Assembly: GCA_033032865.1 (NCBI GenBank)
Contig: JAWHQI010000999.1
Span: forward strand, 77,501 to 141,500
DNA: 64,000 bases
Direction: 5' to 3'
Origin: Dactylorhiza incarnata
Lineage: Eukaryota > Streptophyta > Magnoliopsida > Asparagales > Orchidaceae
Of this stretch, positions 23,703-35,720 are shown one piece after another. Each line of letters opens with the position of its first letter. The first letter of the stretch is position 1. The notes below the pieces were generated by a model, which was given only the letters and a program-made list of their open reading frames with translations, made no database searches and had not been told where the DNA came from. Position numbers and translations under genes: made by a program.

Positions 23703-24417
23703 ATGGCTCGATCTAAGACCAAGCCGCAGCGACCTGTCAAAGTTAAAGCCGTGCGAACTGATGCGGCCTTAGCCTTTCACTCGGCGGACCACCCGGAGTG
23801 CCGTCTTACCCAAATCAAGCTAGATGAATTTATTACGAGACACATGGCAGGGAGTGATCTGCTCGCGCGGCTTCCTTTGCGTGACGAGTGGATTAACTCT
23901 TCCAACCCGCATCAGATAGCCGTTCCGGTCGATCATTTTGAATATGGCTTCAAGTTTCCGCTGCCACATGAAGTCATCGCCATTTTTGACAACTATGGGG
24001 TTGTACCCAGCCAGCTTCCACCGAACTCAATAGCGTCCATATACAGCTTTATTTCGTATCTGCGGTTCGAGCGGACCAGATTTTCCCTTGATCTATTTAG
24101 GAAATTCTTTTCGGTGCGGGCTGCTCCCGACGTGGGGACTTCAACTTTCAGAGGGCATCTCTACTTCGGCTGTCATGGACTGAAGATCGTCAACTTGGCG
24201 AACAAAGTCTCGAACTGGTCGGAGCAGTTTGTAATGTTCGAAGGCAACTTCGGGCTATTACAGGTCGACCCGCAAGTTTGGGGGGAAGAAGTTTTCCAAG
24301 CTCATCAAGTTGAGAAGATCGAGTCGGACACCTTCGCATTCCTCGAGAACGAGCGGTTAGATATCAATCATTACATTCCGCTGTTCTCAGAGCTGGAGGA
24401 CGTCCTCCCCTAACATA

Positions 24418-24490
24418 GTAAGTTCTTCTCAACCCGCCTGTATATGACCGCGCGGACTGTCTTACTCAAACTTTTGATTTCATCTTACAG
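24418..24490 (+). other. Putative intron 1 of antisense gene 2 (Tat-B)
   Basis: 73 bp, starts GTAAGTTCTTC and ends TTTCATCTTACAG. The same donor and acceptor occur at the same place in Tat-D and Tat-C. Confidence 0.75.
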
Positions 24491-24981
24491 CTGCCCATAT
24501 TTTCCCTGCGAACAAGCCGGTCACCCCGGCCAGCCCGGTTTTGACCCAGAGGGAAAGGAGGCAGCAGCAAAACAGGTCGCCATCATCAGAGGAAGAGAGC
24601 CCAACCTCTTCTGATGAATTCGAGCTTCTACGTTCCTGCGGGAACCCGCCCGATCTGCAGGGCAACCCAACTGTCCTCTGGCACAGGAACGGAAGCCGCA
24701 TCCGGGTATCCACCGTTCTTCCTTCATGGGCTAGTGAGAAAACTAACCGCCATGCGCTAGCTGCCGGGGCCGCGATGTATGGTCGAAAGACCTTAAAGAA
24801 GTTGAAAATAGTACCTGAAGAAGAGCTTCCCCGGCTGGCTGCACAAGCCGGTGCGTGGGGGTTTGCGGCGAATCACTTCATGGCCTTATCGTACAGGCGG
24901 CAGGTTTCTGCTCAGAAATATTTAGAACAGAAGCATGAAGAGCTGGTCGCGGAGAACGCGCGGTTTCAAGGGATCGTGGCA

Positions 24982-25053
24982 GTATGTTTTCAAAATGATG
25001 ATGCGGTTTGTTTTGTTCAGCCCGGGCAACCTAATTTATTTTTCCTTCTGCAG
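24982..25053 (+). other. Putative intron 2 of antisense gene 2 (Tat-B)
   Basis: 72 bp, starts GTATGTTTTC and ends with a T-rich tract TTTTTCCTTCTGCAG. Phase 0, between Val-Ala and Lys-Gln-Tyr. Being a multiple of three without stops, it reads through in this copy. Confidence 0.7.
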
Positions 25054-25739
25054 AAACAATATGAGGTGACCAACCCAGTCTTTCACGATGAGGTGCTGCC
25101 TCATGTGGCCCAAGGAATTAATAAAGCTTTGGGCCTTCTGAGAGACCGGGGCGGTCTGTGCGAAGGCTTCGAGGGCACTACTTTTTCTGACCTCTTCCCT
25201 GACTTGAAGGACCAGCTTGATGAAATTAGCCGCAAGCAGAAAGGAAAGGGCAAGGTGGGTGAAGAGGCTGAAGCCGACGCGAGTAGGGAGATTGTAAATC
25301 ATCAAGGAGGCGATGAAGGTGATAGAGCCGCTGAAGAGGTCGATGCGGATGACGAAGCTGATGATGATGATGAGGATGATGAGGACAGCTTGTCCTCTGG
25401 AACAACCGGCTCCGCGAGTAAGACCGGGCGTTCTGGTGATAGCGGCTCATCGGGTTCTTCCTCGACAAGCGAAGTCTATTCGCCTGAAGTCGACAATGAT
25501 GGCGAGGACTCGAATTCCCCTGTCAAGAAGAAGAAGAAGAAGTCGGCAGACTAGTGCCTTTGTTTTAAGTTTACTTTTGTATAACTGCCGGTTTTAATTC
25601 TAGCCGGGCGGTCAATATTTTGTTAACACATATTTTGAAGAATGAATGAAAATTTTACCTGTCTAATTGTCCATCTATTGTTACTTACTTGTGATTGTTA
25701 TCTTGTCTCTCTTTTTTTTTTTTACCTTCTGCTTTTTAT

Positions 25740-26540
25740 GATTGAACCGTGCGGCTGCCTTGATCCGAGTATGAGTGATAATCAATGATTTCGGACGGTC
25801 TATATACAACCCGCGCGATTACTCATTTAGATCTCAGGATATCCGATTTCTGATAGTATAAACAATAATTGATAGGCTCGTGCGGTCAAAATTCAAACCG
25901 GGCGGCTTCTTATCTGAATTCAGAGATATCTCATCCTTGCTGATAGAAGTAATGAATAATAAATTCGTGCGGTTTAGAATACAATCCTGGCGAATAATCC
26001 ATTGAATCCAGAGATAACTTCTTGATAAGAGATAGATCAACCCGCTCGGTTAGAATATAATCCGGGCGACCATATATTTAGATCCAGAGATATCCAAACT
26101 TAATTAATATGAGAGGCAGATAAACTCGCCCGGACTTAATATCACAGCTCCTTATTAAGGTAGACAAACACCTGCACCTGTTCTAATAATATCTTTCTCG
26201 AATGGTTTATACAATATTAGCTGATAATCCGCACGGACTGCACATAATTTGGGCGGTCAGTAGTTTTGATATTTGCAATGAGAATCATAATTGCTTGATT
26301 GAAAAGAGCCTGTTATTAGCCGAGCTGATCGAATTGAAACCCAAAAATACAGATTTACGATCCAAATGACGAGGTTGACCGGTCTTGTTTATTTCAAACC
26401 GTCCGACCTGAACATCAGACTGCTTGACATCTTTGGGACCTGTTTATTTTAAACTGCCCGGTTTAATAATCAGACAGCCCAATAATTCTGATACCTGCTT
26501 ATTTCAAACCGCCCAGTTTGAGTATCAGGTCGGCCGGTTT
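25740..26540. repeat. Tat-B GC-stem repeats
   Basis: Degenerate repeats with pairs of CCCG/CGGG blocks in AT-rich sequence (AACCGGGCGG, AATCCGGGCGACC, CTCGCCCGGAC). Clearer in the Tat-C copy at 50860-51840. No coding frame. Confidence 0.6.
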
Positions 26541-26630
26541 GTGATGTACATAAGAGTGCTGCTTTTTCTCCAAATGGTCTGTAATGACCATATAAGATGA
26601 GATAATTCACTGTAACGTAATAAAAGATGA

Positions 26631-27051
26631 CTACAGACTCAGATGACCAAGTGGGCAGGTGGGCTTAGGCGGCGAACATTGCTTTCCTCAAGTGGTCATA
26701 AGAGCTGTAGAAATAAAGAAAAAGACAAGTACAGACCCAGATGACCAAGTGAGCAGGTGGGCCTAGGCGGCGAACATTGCTTTCCTCAAGTGGTCATAAG
26801 GGCTGTAAGCGACTCGACTGCTCTCTTGCCTAGGGCTGCAAGCCGAGTTGATCAATTGGGCAGGTGGGCCTAGGCGGCGAACATTGCTTTCCTCAGAGAG
26901 ATCAACTCGGTTGTGGGTCCCGCTTAGGCGTCGCTTGAGAGTACCTAGGAGTATTCGATGGTCACAGACTAAGATGATCAGTTGGGCAGGTGAGGTTGTG
27001 CCGCGGGGGCTATACCGACATTGCTTTCCTCAGAAAGATCATCAAAGCTGT
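26631..27051 (-). repeat. Tat-B four-hairpin array in the pol-to-3' LTR region
   Basis: Four related units of about 70-90 bases, each folding on itself. Stems: unit 1 (26631-26710) CTACAG/CTGTAG, CTC/GAG, ATGACCA/TGGTCAT; unit 2 (26730-26807) TACAG/CTGTA, CCC/GGG, ATGACCA/TGGTCAT; unit 3 (26843-26910) CCGAGTTGATC/GATCAACTCGG; unit 4 (26964-27051) ACAG/CTGT, GATGATC/GATCATC. The loops share a core with GGGCAGGTGGGCC and GAACATTGCTTTCCTCA. Stems change on both sides while loops stay constant. The strand given is the element sense strand. Confidence 0.85.
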
Positions 27052-27400
27052 AACTATATCCCTCTTGGGGCATGATAGAGCCAACATTCACCTAGACCTC
27101 CCTTGATGCAGGGGTGTGTTGGATATCAGCCGGGATCCAAGGTTCTGAACACCACCGCACGGGAATTGGCAAGCTACCACTACACGTGTGCGAAAACTCC
27201 CCGCTACACATGATCTTTGTGGTTTTACGCAAGTGACTACAATCCGAGGGGGTTCGAGCAGAACTTGGCAATGTCTCCGTGGTTCAGTGAGGTTGATATA
27301 TAAGAAAAATGTGAAAAGGAAACATCAGACACGGAGAAGTGTCAGTATGGGGCTTCTTATTTAAATGTCTAAAAAATTGCAGGAAAGTAAAGAAGACATT
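27052..27400 (-). other. Tat-B conserved 3' region between pol and hairpins
   Basis: About 350 bases kept in Tat-B, Tat-D (45470-45815) and Tat-C (49980-50320), with blocks such as CACCGCACGGGAATTGGC, CTACACGTGTGCGAAAACTC and CAATCCGAGGGGGTTCGAGC. No shared reading frame; probably untranslated RNA of the element. Confidence 0.6.
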
Positions 27401-30400
27401 TTAAGGATAGAACCGTTTGAGATCGTCACTGCTCCAGGTGCGTGAGATGTCTTCTCCTCCGCTTGTTTGAAGGCGGTAAGACCTACTTTTTAATACCTCC
27501 TTGACGATGAAAGGTCCAGCCCAATTAGGATTTAGCTTCCCGACATTGCCTACTCTGGCTGCTGCATCAACTTTCTTTAGCACAACATCCCCGACTGCAG
27601 AATGCTTTACCCTGACATTTTTGTCAAAGTAGTTTGCCATCCTCCTTTTAACTTCTTCCTGTCTGATTGTTGCCTCGTCCTGAAGTTCTTCGATCAGATC
27701 TAGATTATACTTGATAGCCTCATCATTGTCTTCTATCCACGCTTCTCCTCCCTCTTTTGCATACACAACTCTTGGAGTGACCACCTCAAATTCTACAGGA
27801 ACAACAGCTTCTGAGCCATGAGATAATTTGAATGGTGTCTCCCCGGTAGCTGAAGATGGGGTAGTACGAAGAGTCCAGATGATGGAAGGAAGCTGATCTG
27901 CCCAATTTCCCCTTTGATTCAAAACTCTTTTCATCAGGAGCTGCTGGATTTGCCTGTTTGCTGCTTCCACTTGGCCATTTGTTCTTGGATGATGTACTGA
28001 GGCAAATCGAAGATCAATTCCCACCTGACCACAAAAGTTTATCATCTACGGATTATTGAACTGTGGACCATTATCAGTGACAATTGCTAGCGGAATTCCA
28101 TGCCGGCAGATTATTTCTCCCGAGATGAAGTTTCTGATAATTTGGGTTGTAGTTTTTGCCAGCGCTTTTGCCTCAATCCACTTGCTGAAATAGTCGATCA
28201 TCACAATGATAAAACGACGCTGGCCGCAGGCTATTGGGAAGGGTCCGATAAGATCCATCCCCCATACTGCGAAGGGCCATGGCGCAGTTATTGATCTGAG
28301 TGACTGAGCAGGCAAATGCTGAAGAGGAGCGCACTTTTGGCACTGAACACACCGCTTGGCAAATGCTTCAGCATCCTTTCTCATGGTTGGCCAAAAATAC
28401 CCCTGCCTTAAGATTCTTTTCTCTAGAGTCTTCGCTCCCGAATGACTATCGCACTCCCCGGAATGAACTTCCTGAAGTATGGTTGGGATTTCATCCTCCG
28501 AAACACATCGTGCTGAGGGAGAGATCAAAGTCTTTCTGTAGAGAACTCCCGCTATCAAATAATAATACGCCGCCTTCCTTTTGAATCTTCTCCGATCTTT
28601 GATGGAATGATGGAACTCCCCCTTTGATAGAAATAGCTCGTAAGGATCCTTCCACGAAGGATTATGATCAATTTGCATGAGTTCTGCCTCATCTGTTGCC
28701 GGATGAAAAAGTTCAGAGGTCACTCCCCCGGATGGAAGACCAAACTTTGACAACTCATCTGCCTCCTCATTTTGTGTCCTTGGAATATGCTCGATGATGA
28801 ATGACTTGAATCTTCCAATTTCCCTTTTGGCTAACAGCAGGTATTTCCTCATAATTGGCTCCCTTGTCTCATAATTTCCCAAGACCTGAGAGGCCATCAC
28901 CAGTGAATCAGTTCTAACATGTACATGTTCTATGCCCATCTCTTTCGCAAGCCTCAGCCCAGCCAAAAGTGCTTCATATTCTGCCTGATTATTTGTAACT
29001 GAAAAGAAGAATTTGATAGCTTGCTCCAGCCTGATGCCATTTGGACTGATCAGAACTACCCCGGCTCTCACGGAGTTTCTGCCAGAAGCCCCATCCACAT
29101 AAATGATCCAAGCCAAAGGAGATTGCACCACCTGTTCGGAACTAGGTTCTGTTGTATCTACCAAGAAATCTGCCAAGATTTGCGCTTTGATCGTTGTTCG
29201 AGGGATGTATGATATCTCAAATTCGCTTAGTTCAATAGCCCATTTTGCCAACCTCCCTGAATGATCTGGCTTTTCAAGAATATTTTTTAAAGGGTGATCT
29301 GTAATAACTTGGACGGAATGAGCCTGAAAATAAGGACGAAGCCTTCGCGCAGACATAACCAAGGCCAAGGCCAGTTTTTCCAAGATCGAATATCTGGTTT
29401 CTGCATCTTTAAGAATGTGGCAGACATAGTATATTGGAAACTGCCTCTTCTTTTCTTCCCGAACGAGGACAGAACTCACTGCATCTGGTCCGACTCCCAG
29501 ATATAAGAATAGCATTTCTCCCTCACGGGGACTTTGGAGTAGTGGAGTCGAGGTTAACTGTTCTTTCAGCTGCTCAAAAGCCTTGTTACACTCCTCGCTC
29601 CATTCAAACTTTGATCCCCCTCGCAGTGTTTTAAAGAATGGGGCACTTTTGTCTCCGGATTTGGAGATAAACCTGCTCAATCCTGCCAATCTTCCCCCAA
29701 GCTGTTGAACTTCTTTAGTATTTCGAGGAGGGGTCATATCAAGGATGGCCTTCACCTTGTCTGGATTCGGTGCAAGGTCGTTAGGAGTTAAGAAATGCCC
29801 AAGAAACTTCCCCTTGTTTGCCCCAAACACACATTTCAACGGGTTTAATTTTAACTTGAACCTCCGTAGAGTAGCGAACGTCTCTACGAGGTCTTTCAAG
29901 TGCAATGAGAATGTTTTACTTTTTAGAAGGAGGTCATCAACGTAAACTTCAAGATTCCTGCCTTTTTGATGCTTAAAGACGGTATCCATCATTCTTTGAT
30001 ATGTTGCGCCCGCATTTTTAAGACCGAAGGGCATTACGAGATAGCAGTAACACCCATCGTTCGTGATAAATGAGGTATGCGTGATGTCAGGTTTATGCAT
30101 TTTAATTTGATTATACCCTTAGAAAGCATCGAGAAAACTCATAAAACCATACCCAACCGCGGAATCAACTAAGACATCTATCCGAGGCAATGGGTAGCAA
30201 TCTTTAGGGCACGCATTATTAAGCTTGGTGAAGTCCCCGCACATGCGCCACTTCCCACCAGATTTCTTAACCATTACAACATTCGACATCCACGTGGGAT
30301 ATTGAATTTCAGAAATAAAACCCGCTTTCAAGAGTTTGGAAACCTCCTCTCTGATGGGCAACGCCAGCTTGGTCGCCACCTCTCTCTTCTTTTGCTGGAC

Positions 30401-33004
30401 GGGCTTGAACTCAGGAGATACATTTAGATGATGACAAGCCACGACTGGATCCACTCCTGGCATATCCTCCGCTGACCAAGCGAAGATATCCAGATTCTCC
30501 AACAGGCAGGAGATTAGCTCCACTTTCTCATCCTCGGGCAACTCGGCGTTGATGACCAGCTTCTTTTCTGCCCCTTCTGCAATAGGAACTTCTTGGGTCG
30601 CTTGGGCAGGTTCCAAGTGAGCCCCTTCTCGATCTTTTCCTTCCTCGGCAGCCCTTGAAGAATCAGCAATCTCCAAAACCTCAGCCACGGCCTCGGGAAG
30701 TGGAACGTCGGTGATCATGTTGACAGTTCGGACGTAGCACTCCCGAGCCAACTTTGGGTTGCTTCTGACCCGATACTGCTTTCCTTCAGCAGCGAACTTG
30801 AGGGCAAGGTGAAAGGTAGACACTACTGCCCTTTATGCATTGAGAATCGGCCTCCCGAAGATGGCACAGTAGTTGCTCGGGGCATCCACTACCACGAAAT
30901 TGATTAACTTTATTACTCCTCCAAGAGAGACCAGGAGCTTTACTGAACCCTCTACTTTCTTCTTCTCCCCAGAAAAACCGTAGAGGGGCCCGTCGGTGGA
31001 AAGAAAAGGCTTTCCGGTCTTCAGGGCCTCGAAAGTCGGGCGGAAAAGGAGATTGACGGAGCGGCCGGTATCAATCAGAATCTTGTGGAATGTATAGTTT
31101 TCGATGACGGCCTTGATGACCACCGCATCGTCGAAAGGATTGGCATTTTGGGGAAGGTCATCCTGACCAAAGGTGACAATAGTGTTTTCGGGAGGAGAAC
31201 TTGTAGTGGCTGCTACTTCCTGTTTTAGAACTCTCGCGATGCTGGATTTGCGAGATGATTCCGCTCCAGCTCCTCCATGAATACAATAGATGTCCCCTAA
31301 GGGGCCCACATCATTGACTTCGAGACATTCAGTGGAAGGGTGGATGTCACCATAGCAGCCGACGTCTTCGACGTCGGCGCATTCCCAGGTTACTTCTACT
31401 GTTTCTTTCTCTTTTCTCTTCTCAGCAGTTGGTTCAGAAATTGCATCTTTCCGAACTAGACCCCGGAGCTTTCCTTCTCCCAGGAGTCTCTCTATTAGCA
31501 GACGAAGGGCCCGACAGTCTTCGGTTAGATGCCCCCCTTCTTTATGATATTCACAATAAAGGTTCGGATTTCGACTGCGGATATCCGACTTCAGAGGAGC
31601 AGGCCTTTTGAAATCTGGCCACTTTTGCAGAATCTGGACCACTTCGTCCATGGTGACGTTTAAGGGAGTGAATGAATCTTGCGAGTCATCATATTGAGTG
31701 GATGGAATGACTGGAGGTGGCTGCGCGGTATACTGTTGTAAGTATACCGGCATGATTTGCGGAAGAGGAGCGGATGGAGCGGGAGCGATGGCCAATGGTG
31801 GTTTCTGATCTTGAAACCGCTGATGGCCCATGAATGGTTGCTTATTTTTGTAGTTTCTCCCCCTTTGGGAATGGGGTTCAAAGTGGGACTGATTTGATGG
31901 CGGATGATGGAAAGATGGATTTGACTGCTCCTTGTCGCTTACCAGCTTTACAACGTAGCCCGGATTGCTCTTCTCCCCTCTAATGAACATATTTTCCAAA
32001 CTTATCATTTCCTGATAAGTCCTAGGCTCCCTTATATTTGCTTCAAATTTTAGGGGGCCCTCTCTTAAGCCATGGATGAGTGCAACCCTAAACAACTCTG
32101 GATCCACATTTTGAACTTCTATTATCTCCTTTTGGAAGCGGTTTACGAAACGAGCCAACGTCTCGTCTTCCCGCTGCTTTATATCGAAGAGGGCCGCCGG
32201 GCCACTTTTCCTTTTCCTTGAGGTAGAGAACCTCAGCAGGAACCCCCTTCGCAGCTCAGCGAAACAACTGATTGACCTGGGGTGCAACCCGTAAAACCAC
32301 TCCCTTGCTTGTCCTTCAAAGGAGGTTACAAGAAGCTTGCACTTAGTCGCATCAGTCAAGGTTCTAAGAGCAATGGCTGACTCGAAGGCTTGTAAATGAA
32401 CCGTGGGATCTGTCTCCCCATTGAAAGCTGGCAGGCGGGGCTCTCTGAAATTATTAGGGGCAGGCTCCCCTCGGACTTCGTCCACAAAGGGAGAAGTTTC
32501 TTCCATATCTTCATACAGAGGAGCAGGATAATAAGTCGCCGGAACTGCGGCTAATCGCGGGTAAGCCGCTTGGTAAGAGGATCGAGCAGCAGCTTCTGGC
32601 GGGTAGGAATGACGGTCCGCTCCCTCTTGTGGGTAGGAAACGTGGGCAGCATGAGAGGCTGCCCCCTGCAAGTCGAGGACCCGAGCCGGCATGCTGCGCG
32701 CGGCTTCTTGATAGAAGTTTTGTCTAGCCGCAAAGCCTTCTTGCTGGGGCTGGAAGTTAGCGGCTTGTGGCAGCGAGTAAGGAGGAGGTGGAGGAGGGAC
32801 CGGGGTCACCGCCTGATTAGCCGCGGCTTGCTGTGGAACTAGCCGCTCAGTTAGCATTGCTAAAGTCCGACTGATCGCTTCAAGTCGCTGATCAGTGGCC
32901 CTTTGAGCCCGCTCGGCTTCTCTCCTTGATTGCTCCAAGGCTTCCCACAAAGAGTCCTCACTGTGATCGGAGCGGTCTCCAAGGGGGAACTGACGGTCTG
33001 ACAT
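27401..33004 (-). pseudogene. Tat-B gag-pol polyprotein with three in-frame stops
   Basis: The best-preserved gypsy polyprotein here: one frame of 1,867 codons from MSDRQF at 33004, without frameshift, broken only by stops at 30833-30835, 30119-30121 and 28046-28048. Order by codon: Pro/Gln-rich gag N-terminus; retrotransposon gag domain (about 190-320); CX2HX4HX4C knuckle (near 486); protease with DTGR at about 645, where Tat-A and Tat-C have DTGS; RT with YVDD at 1021-1024; RNase H; archaeal-type RNase H with VDGASG near 1303, NNQAEYEA, RTDS and NEEADELS; integrase with HHCC zinc domain, WGMDLIG, VTDNGPQF and HPRTNGQVEAANR; C-terminal tail ending KRFYP. Gag and pol share a frame, so no frameshift or readthrough is needed. 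Two of the stops need a transversion or more than one change. Upstream in-frame codons to 33073 lie partly in the LTR and are not taken as the start. Confidence 0.92.
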
Positions 33005-33053
33005 TGTAGTGAGGATTTCACCGACAATCCGCGATCTGAACGTCGCGTGTTTC

Positions 33054-33816
33054 TGTTGAGTCCGAAATCGCACATCCGAAGGAAATTGGAGGCTGCGGGT
33101 TGCCGGTTACTTTTTAGGTGGAGAAAATGAGACCGCTAGCAGCGGTCAAGGCCAGACTTCGCCCGTCACGGTGAATGCCACTCCTTTGACGGGCTTTCCT
33201 TTGATTAAAATGAAGCGGTTACAAGTTCAGGAAAGAAGAAGTCGGCCGGTCAGACAGTCCGTAAGACGAGAAACTCGAGACCGCATCTCAGACAAGCGAG
33301 CTCCTGGATTCGAGTGTGCGTGTCTTGTGAACAGTGCCACCCCCTATTTATAGGCTCGGGGGCCTGCCCGAATGGGCAGGGATAAAATAACCGCCTGCCG
33401 GGGTATAGGAGAAACGGGCAGGCGGTGACGGGATACACAAAGAAGAAAAGAAAGAAGCCGCGCGGCTTGGCGGCTTGCTCTTCCGACCCGTCTGACTGGA
33501 GCTGAAGATGTCGTGACCAAGGCGATGATGCAAAACGAGCGGCTTCCGACTTGAGACCGCGGCCTGCCTTCTTGACGTCATCTTGGCCGATCTCCACGAT
33601 ACAACCTGGGCGGTCTCCGATCTGAGACCGTAGGTCGCCTTCTTGCCTTGGGTTCTGACAATCTTCAATCTTGGGGGCGGTAAGAAGTGACATCAGACCG
33701 CCCGGCTTAGTTTACCTTGGACTGAGAGTCGCTGATCTTGGGACCCAGCGGCTTGATTTAGAAGCCCGCTTGGCCTGAGAATGATTCAACCCGAGAAGCG
33801 GTTTTTCGGGTAAACA
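33054..33816 (-). repeat. Tat-B 5' LTR
   Basis: 763 bp; on the minus strand TGTTTACCCG..GGACTCAACA. Followed on the right by the target duplication TAGAG and satellite. Gag starts 50 bases downstream of its end. Confidence 0.92.
33345..33352 (-). promoter_or_regulatory. LTR TATA box (Tat-B)
   Basis: TATAAATA on the minus strand, flanked by the conserved GAGCC and GGGGGTGGCACTG blocks. Confidence 0.75.
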
Positions 33817-35720
33817 TAGAGGTCGGTGGATAGTGGATTGCAGTGGAAATGAGGGATTTTGCTCCAATTGACACCTAAACTTAAAACATCCATAAATTTG
33901 ATCCGGTTGTCAGATTTTTGCCCACAACACCTTTTCGGAATGAGATCGGAACCGTGCATCCAATGGACAATAAGTTTTACCCATTCTAGTTCATTTAGTG
34001 GTTGATCTACAGTGGGTTGCAGTGGTAATGTGGGATTTAGCTCCAAATGACACATAAACTTCAAACAGACAGAACTCTTGATCCAGTTGCCCAATTTTTG
34101 CCCACAATACCTTTTAGAATGAGCTCGGAGACCTACATCCAGTGGAGAGTAGGATATAACCATTCAAGTTCAGTTATTGTTCGATATACAGTGGGTTCCA
34201 GTGGTTATACGGGTTGGTAATAAGGTATTTAGCTTGAAAGGAGACCTAATCTTCAAATATCTGTAACTTTTGATTCGTTGACCGATTTTCGCCCACAATA
34301 CCTTTTCGGAATAAGATCGGAGCCCAAAATCCAATGGAGAACAATTTTTACCCATTCAAGCTCGTTTAGAGGTCGATATACAATGGGTTGCACTGGTAAT
34401 ACTAGATTTAGCTCCAAATGACACATAAATTTCAAAATGAAAGAATTTAGATGCGGTTTGTAGTGAAAGTAAGAGATTTAGCTACAAATGACACTCAAAC
34501 TTAAAGAATCAATAACTTTTGATCCGGTTGCCTGATTTTTCCCCCACAACACCTTTTAGGAATGAGCTCGGAGCCCTACATTCATTGAAGCACAAGTTTT
34601 ACCCATTGCAGCTCATTTAGTTGTCGATATATAGCGGGTTGCACTGGTAATGCGAAATTTAGCTCCAAAGACACCTAAACTTGAAACAGCCATAACTTTT
34701 GATCAGGTTGTCTGATTTTTGCTCACAAAACCTCTTCGAAATGAGCTCCGAGCCATACATTCAATGGAGAGCAAGTTTTACCCAATCAAGTTCATTTAGT
34801 GATCGATATACATTCAGTTGTAGTGGTAATGTGGGATTTAGCTCCAACTGGCACCTAAACTTCAAACAGCTATAACTTTTGATCAGGTTGTCCGGATTTT
34901 GCACAAAACACCTTTTCGCAATGAGCTCAGAGCCATACATTCTATGGAGAATAGGATTTACTCGATCGAGTTCATTTAGAGGTCGGTGGATAGTGGATTG
35001 CAGTGGAAATGAGGGATTTTGCTCCAATTGACACCTAAAGTTAAAACATCCATAAATTTGATCCGGTTGTCAGATTTTTGCCCACAACACCTTTTCAGAA
35101 TGAGATCGGAGCCCTGCATCCAATGGACAACAAGTTTTACCCATTCTAGTTCGTTTAGTGGTTGATCTCCAGTGGGTTGCAGTGGTAATGTGGGATTTAG
35201 CTCCAAATGACACATAAACTTCAAACAGACAGAACTCTTGATCCAGTTGCCCAATTTTTGCCCACAATACCTTTTAGAATGAGCTCGGAGGACTTCATCC
35301 AATGGAGAGTAGGATATAACCATTCAAGTTCATTTATTGTTCGATATACAGTGGGTTCCAGTGGTTATGCGGGTTGGTAAGAAGGTATTTAGCTTGAAAG
35401 GAGACCTAATCTTCAAATATCCGTAACTTTTGATCCGGTTGTCCGATTTTCGCCCACAATACCTTTTCGGAATGAGATCGGAGCCCAAAATCCAATGGAG
35501 AACAATTTTAACCCATTCAAGCTCGTTTAGAGGTCGATATACAATGGGTTGTACTGGTAATACTAGATTTCGCTCCAAATGACACATAAATTTCAAAATG
35601 AAAGAATTTTAGATGCGGTTTGTAGTGAAAGTAAGAGATTTAGCTACAAATGACACTCAAACTTTAAACATTAATAAATTTTGATCCGGTTGTCTGATTT
35701 TACCCCCATAACACCTTTTA
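33817..35720 (+). repeat. Satellite array between Tat-B and Tat-C
   Basis: Same six-type higher-order satellite and same orientation as 5976-18231. Markers TTTAGATGCGG at about 34446 and 35608 give a 1,162-bp unit. It is cut on the left by the Tat-B insertion (third monomer type) and on the right by the Tat-C insertion in an ACACCTTTTA box. Confidence 0.95.

Larger units (their letters stand above)
23703..25554 (+). pseudogene. Tat-B antisense gene 2: PF04195-like protein, three exons, early stop
   Basis: Runs opposite to gag-pol. Exons 23703-24417, 24491-24981 and 25054-25554, joined over two short GT-AG introns; splicing matches the frame of the other copies. Exon 1 has a basic start (MARSKTKPQ), then about residues 75-185 resembling the putative gypsy-type transposon family PF04195 (YGFKFPLPHEVIAIFDNYGV, QLPPNSI, LFRKFFSVR). 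Exon 2 continues with a helical, charged region (ALAAGAAMYGRKTLKKLK). Exon 3 has a coiled-coil-like stretch, a long Asp/Glu run, a Ser/Thr-rich part and a terminal PVKKKKKKSAD that looks like a nuclear localisation signal. This copy has TAA at 24411-24413, where Tat-D and Tat-C have GAG, seven bases before intron 1, so it is probably dead. The function of the family is unknown. Confidence 0.75.
18232..33816 (-). mobile_element. Tat-B: Ty3/gypsy (Tat) element in satellite, TSD TAGAG, with nested copia
   Basis: Minus-strand element. The left end reads ..TTTAGAG|TGTTGAGTCC and the right end ..GGGTAAACA|TAGAGGTCGG, so the satellite target TAGAG is duplicated and the array resumes in register. From right to left: 5' LTR (33054-33816), gag-pol (33004-27401), 3' region with hairpins and GC-stem repeats, antisense gene 2 on the + strand (23703-25554), then a truncated copia element (18515-23351) and the remaining outer 283 bp of the 3' LTR. 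Antisense gene 1 and most of the 3' LTR are missing compared with Tat-D. The two LTR ends are very similar, so this is one insertion and not two. Confidence 0.92.

Noticed and set aside
26631..27051. MITE or tRNA-like genes in the hairpin array
   Set aside because: The array sits at the same place in three gypsy copies without target duplications, and units lack tRNA arms; it is part of the element.
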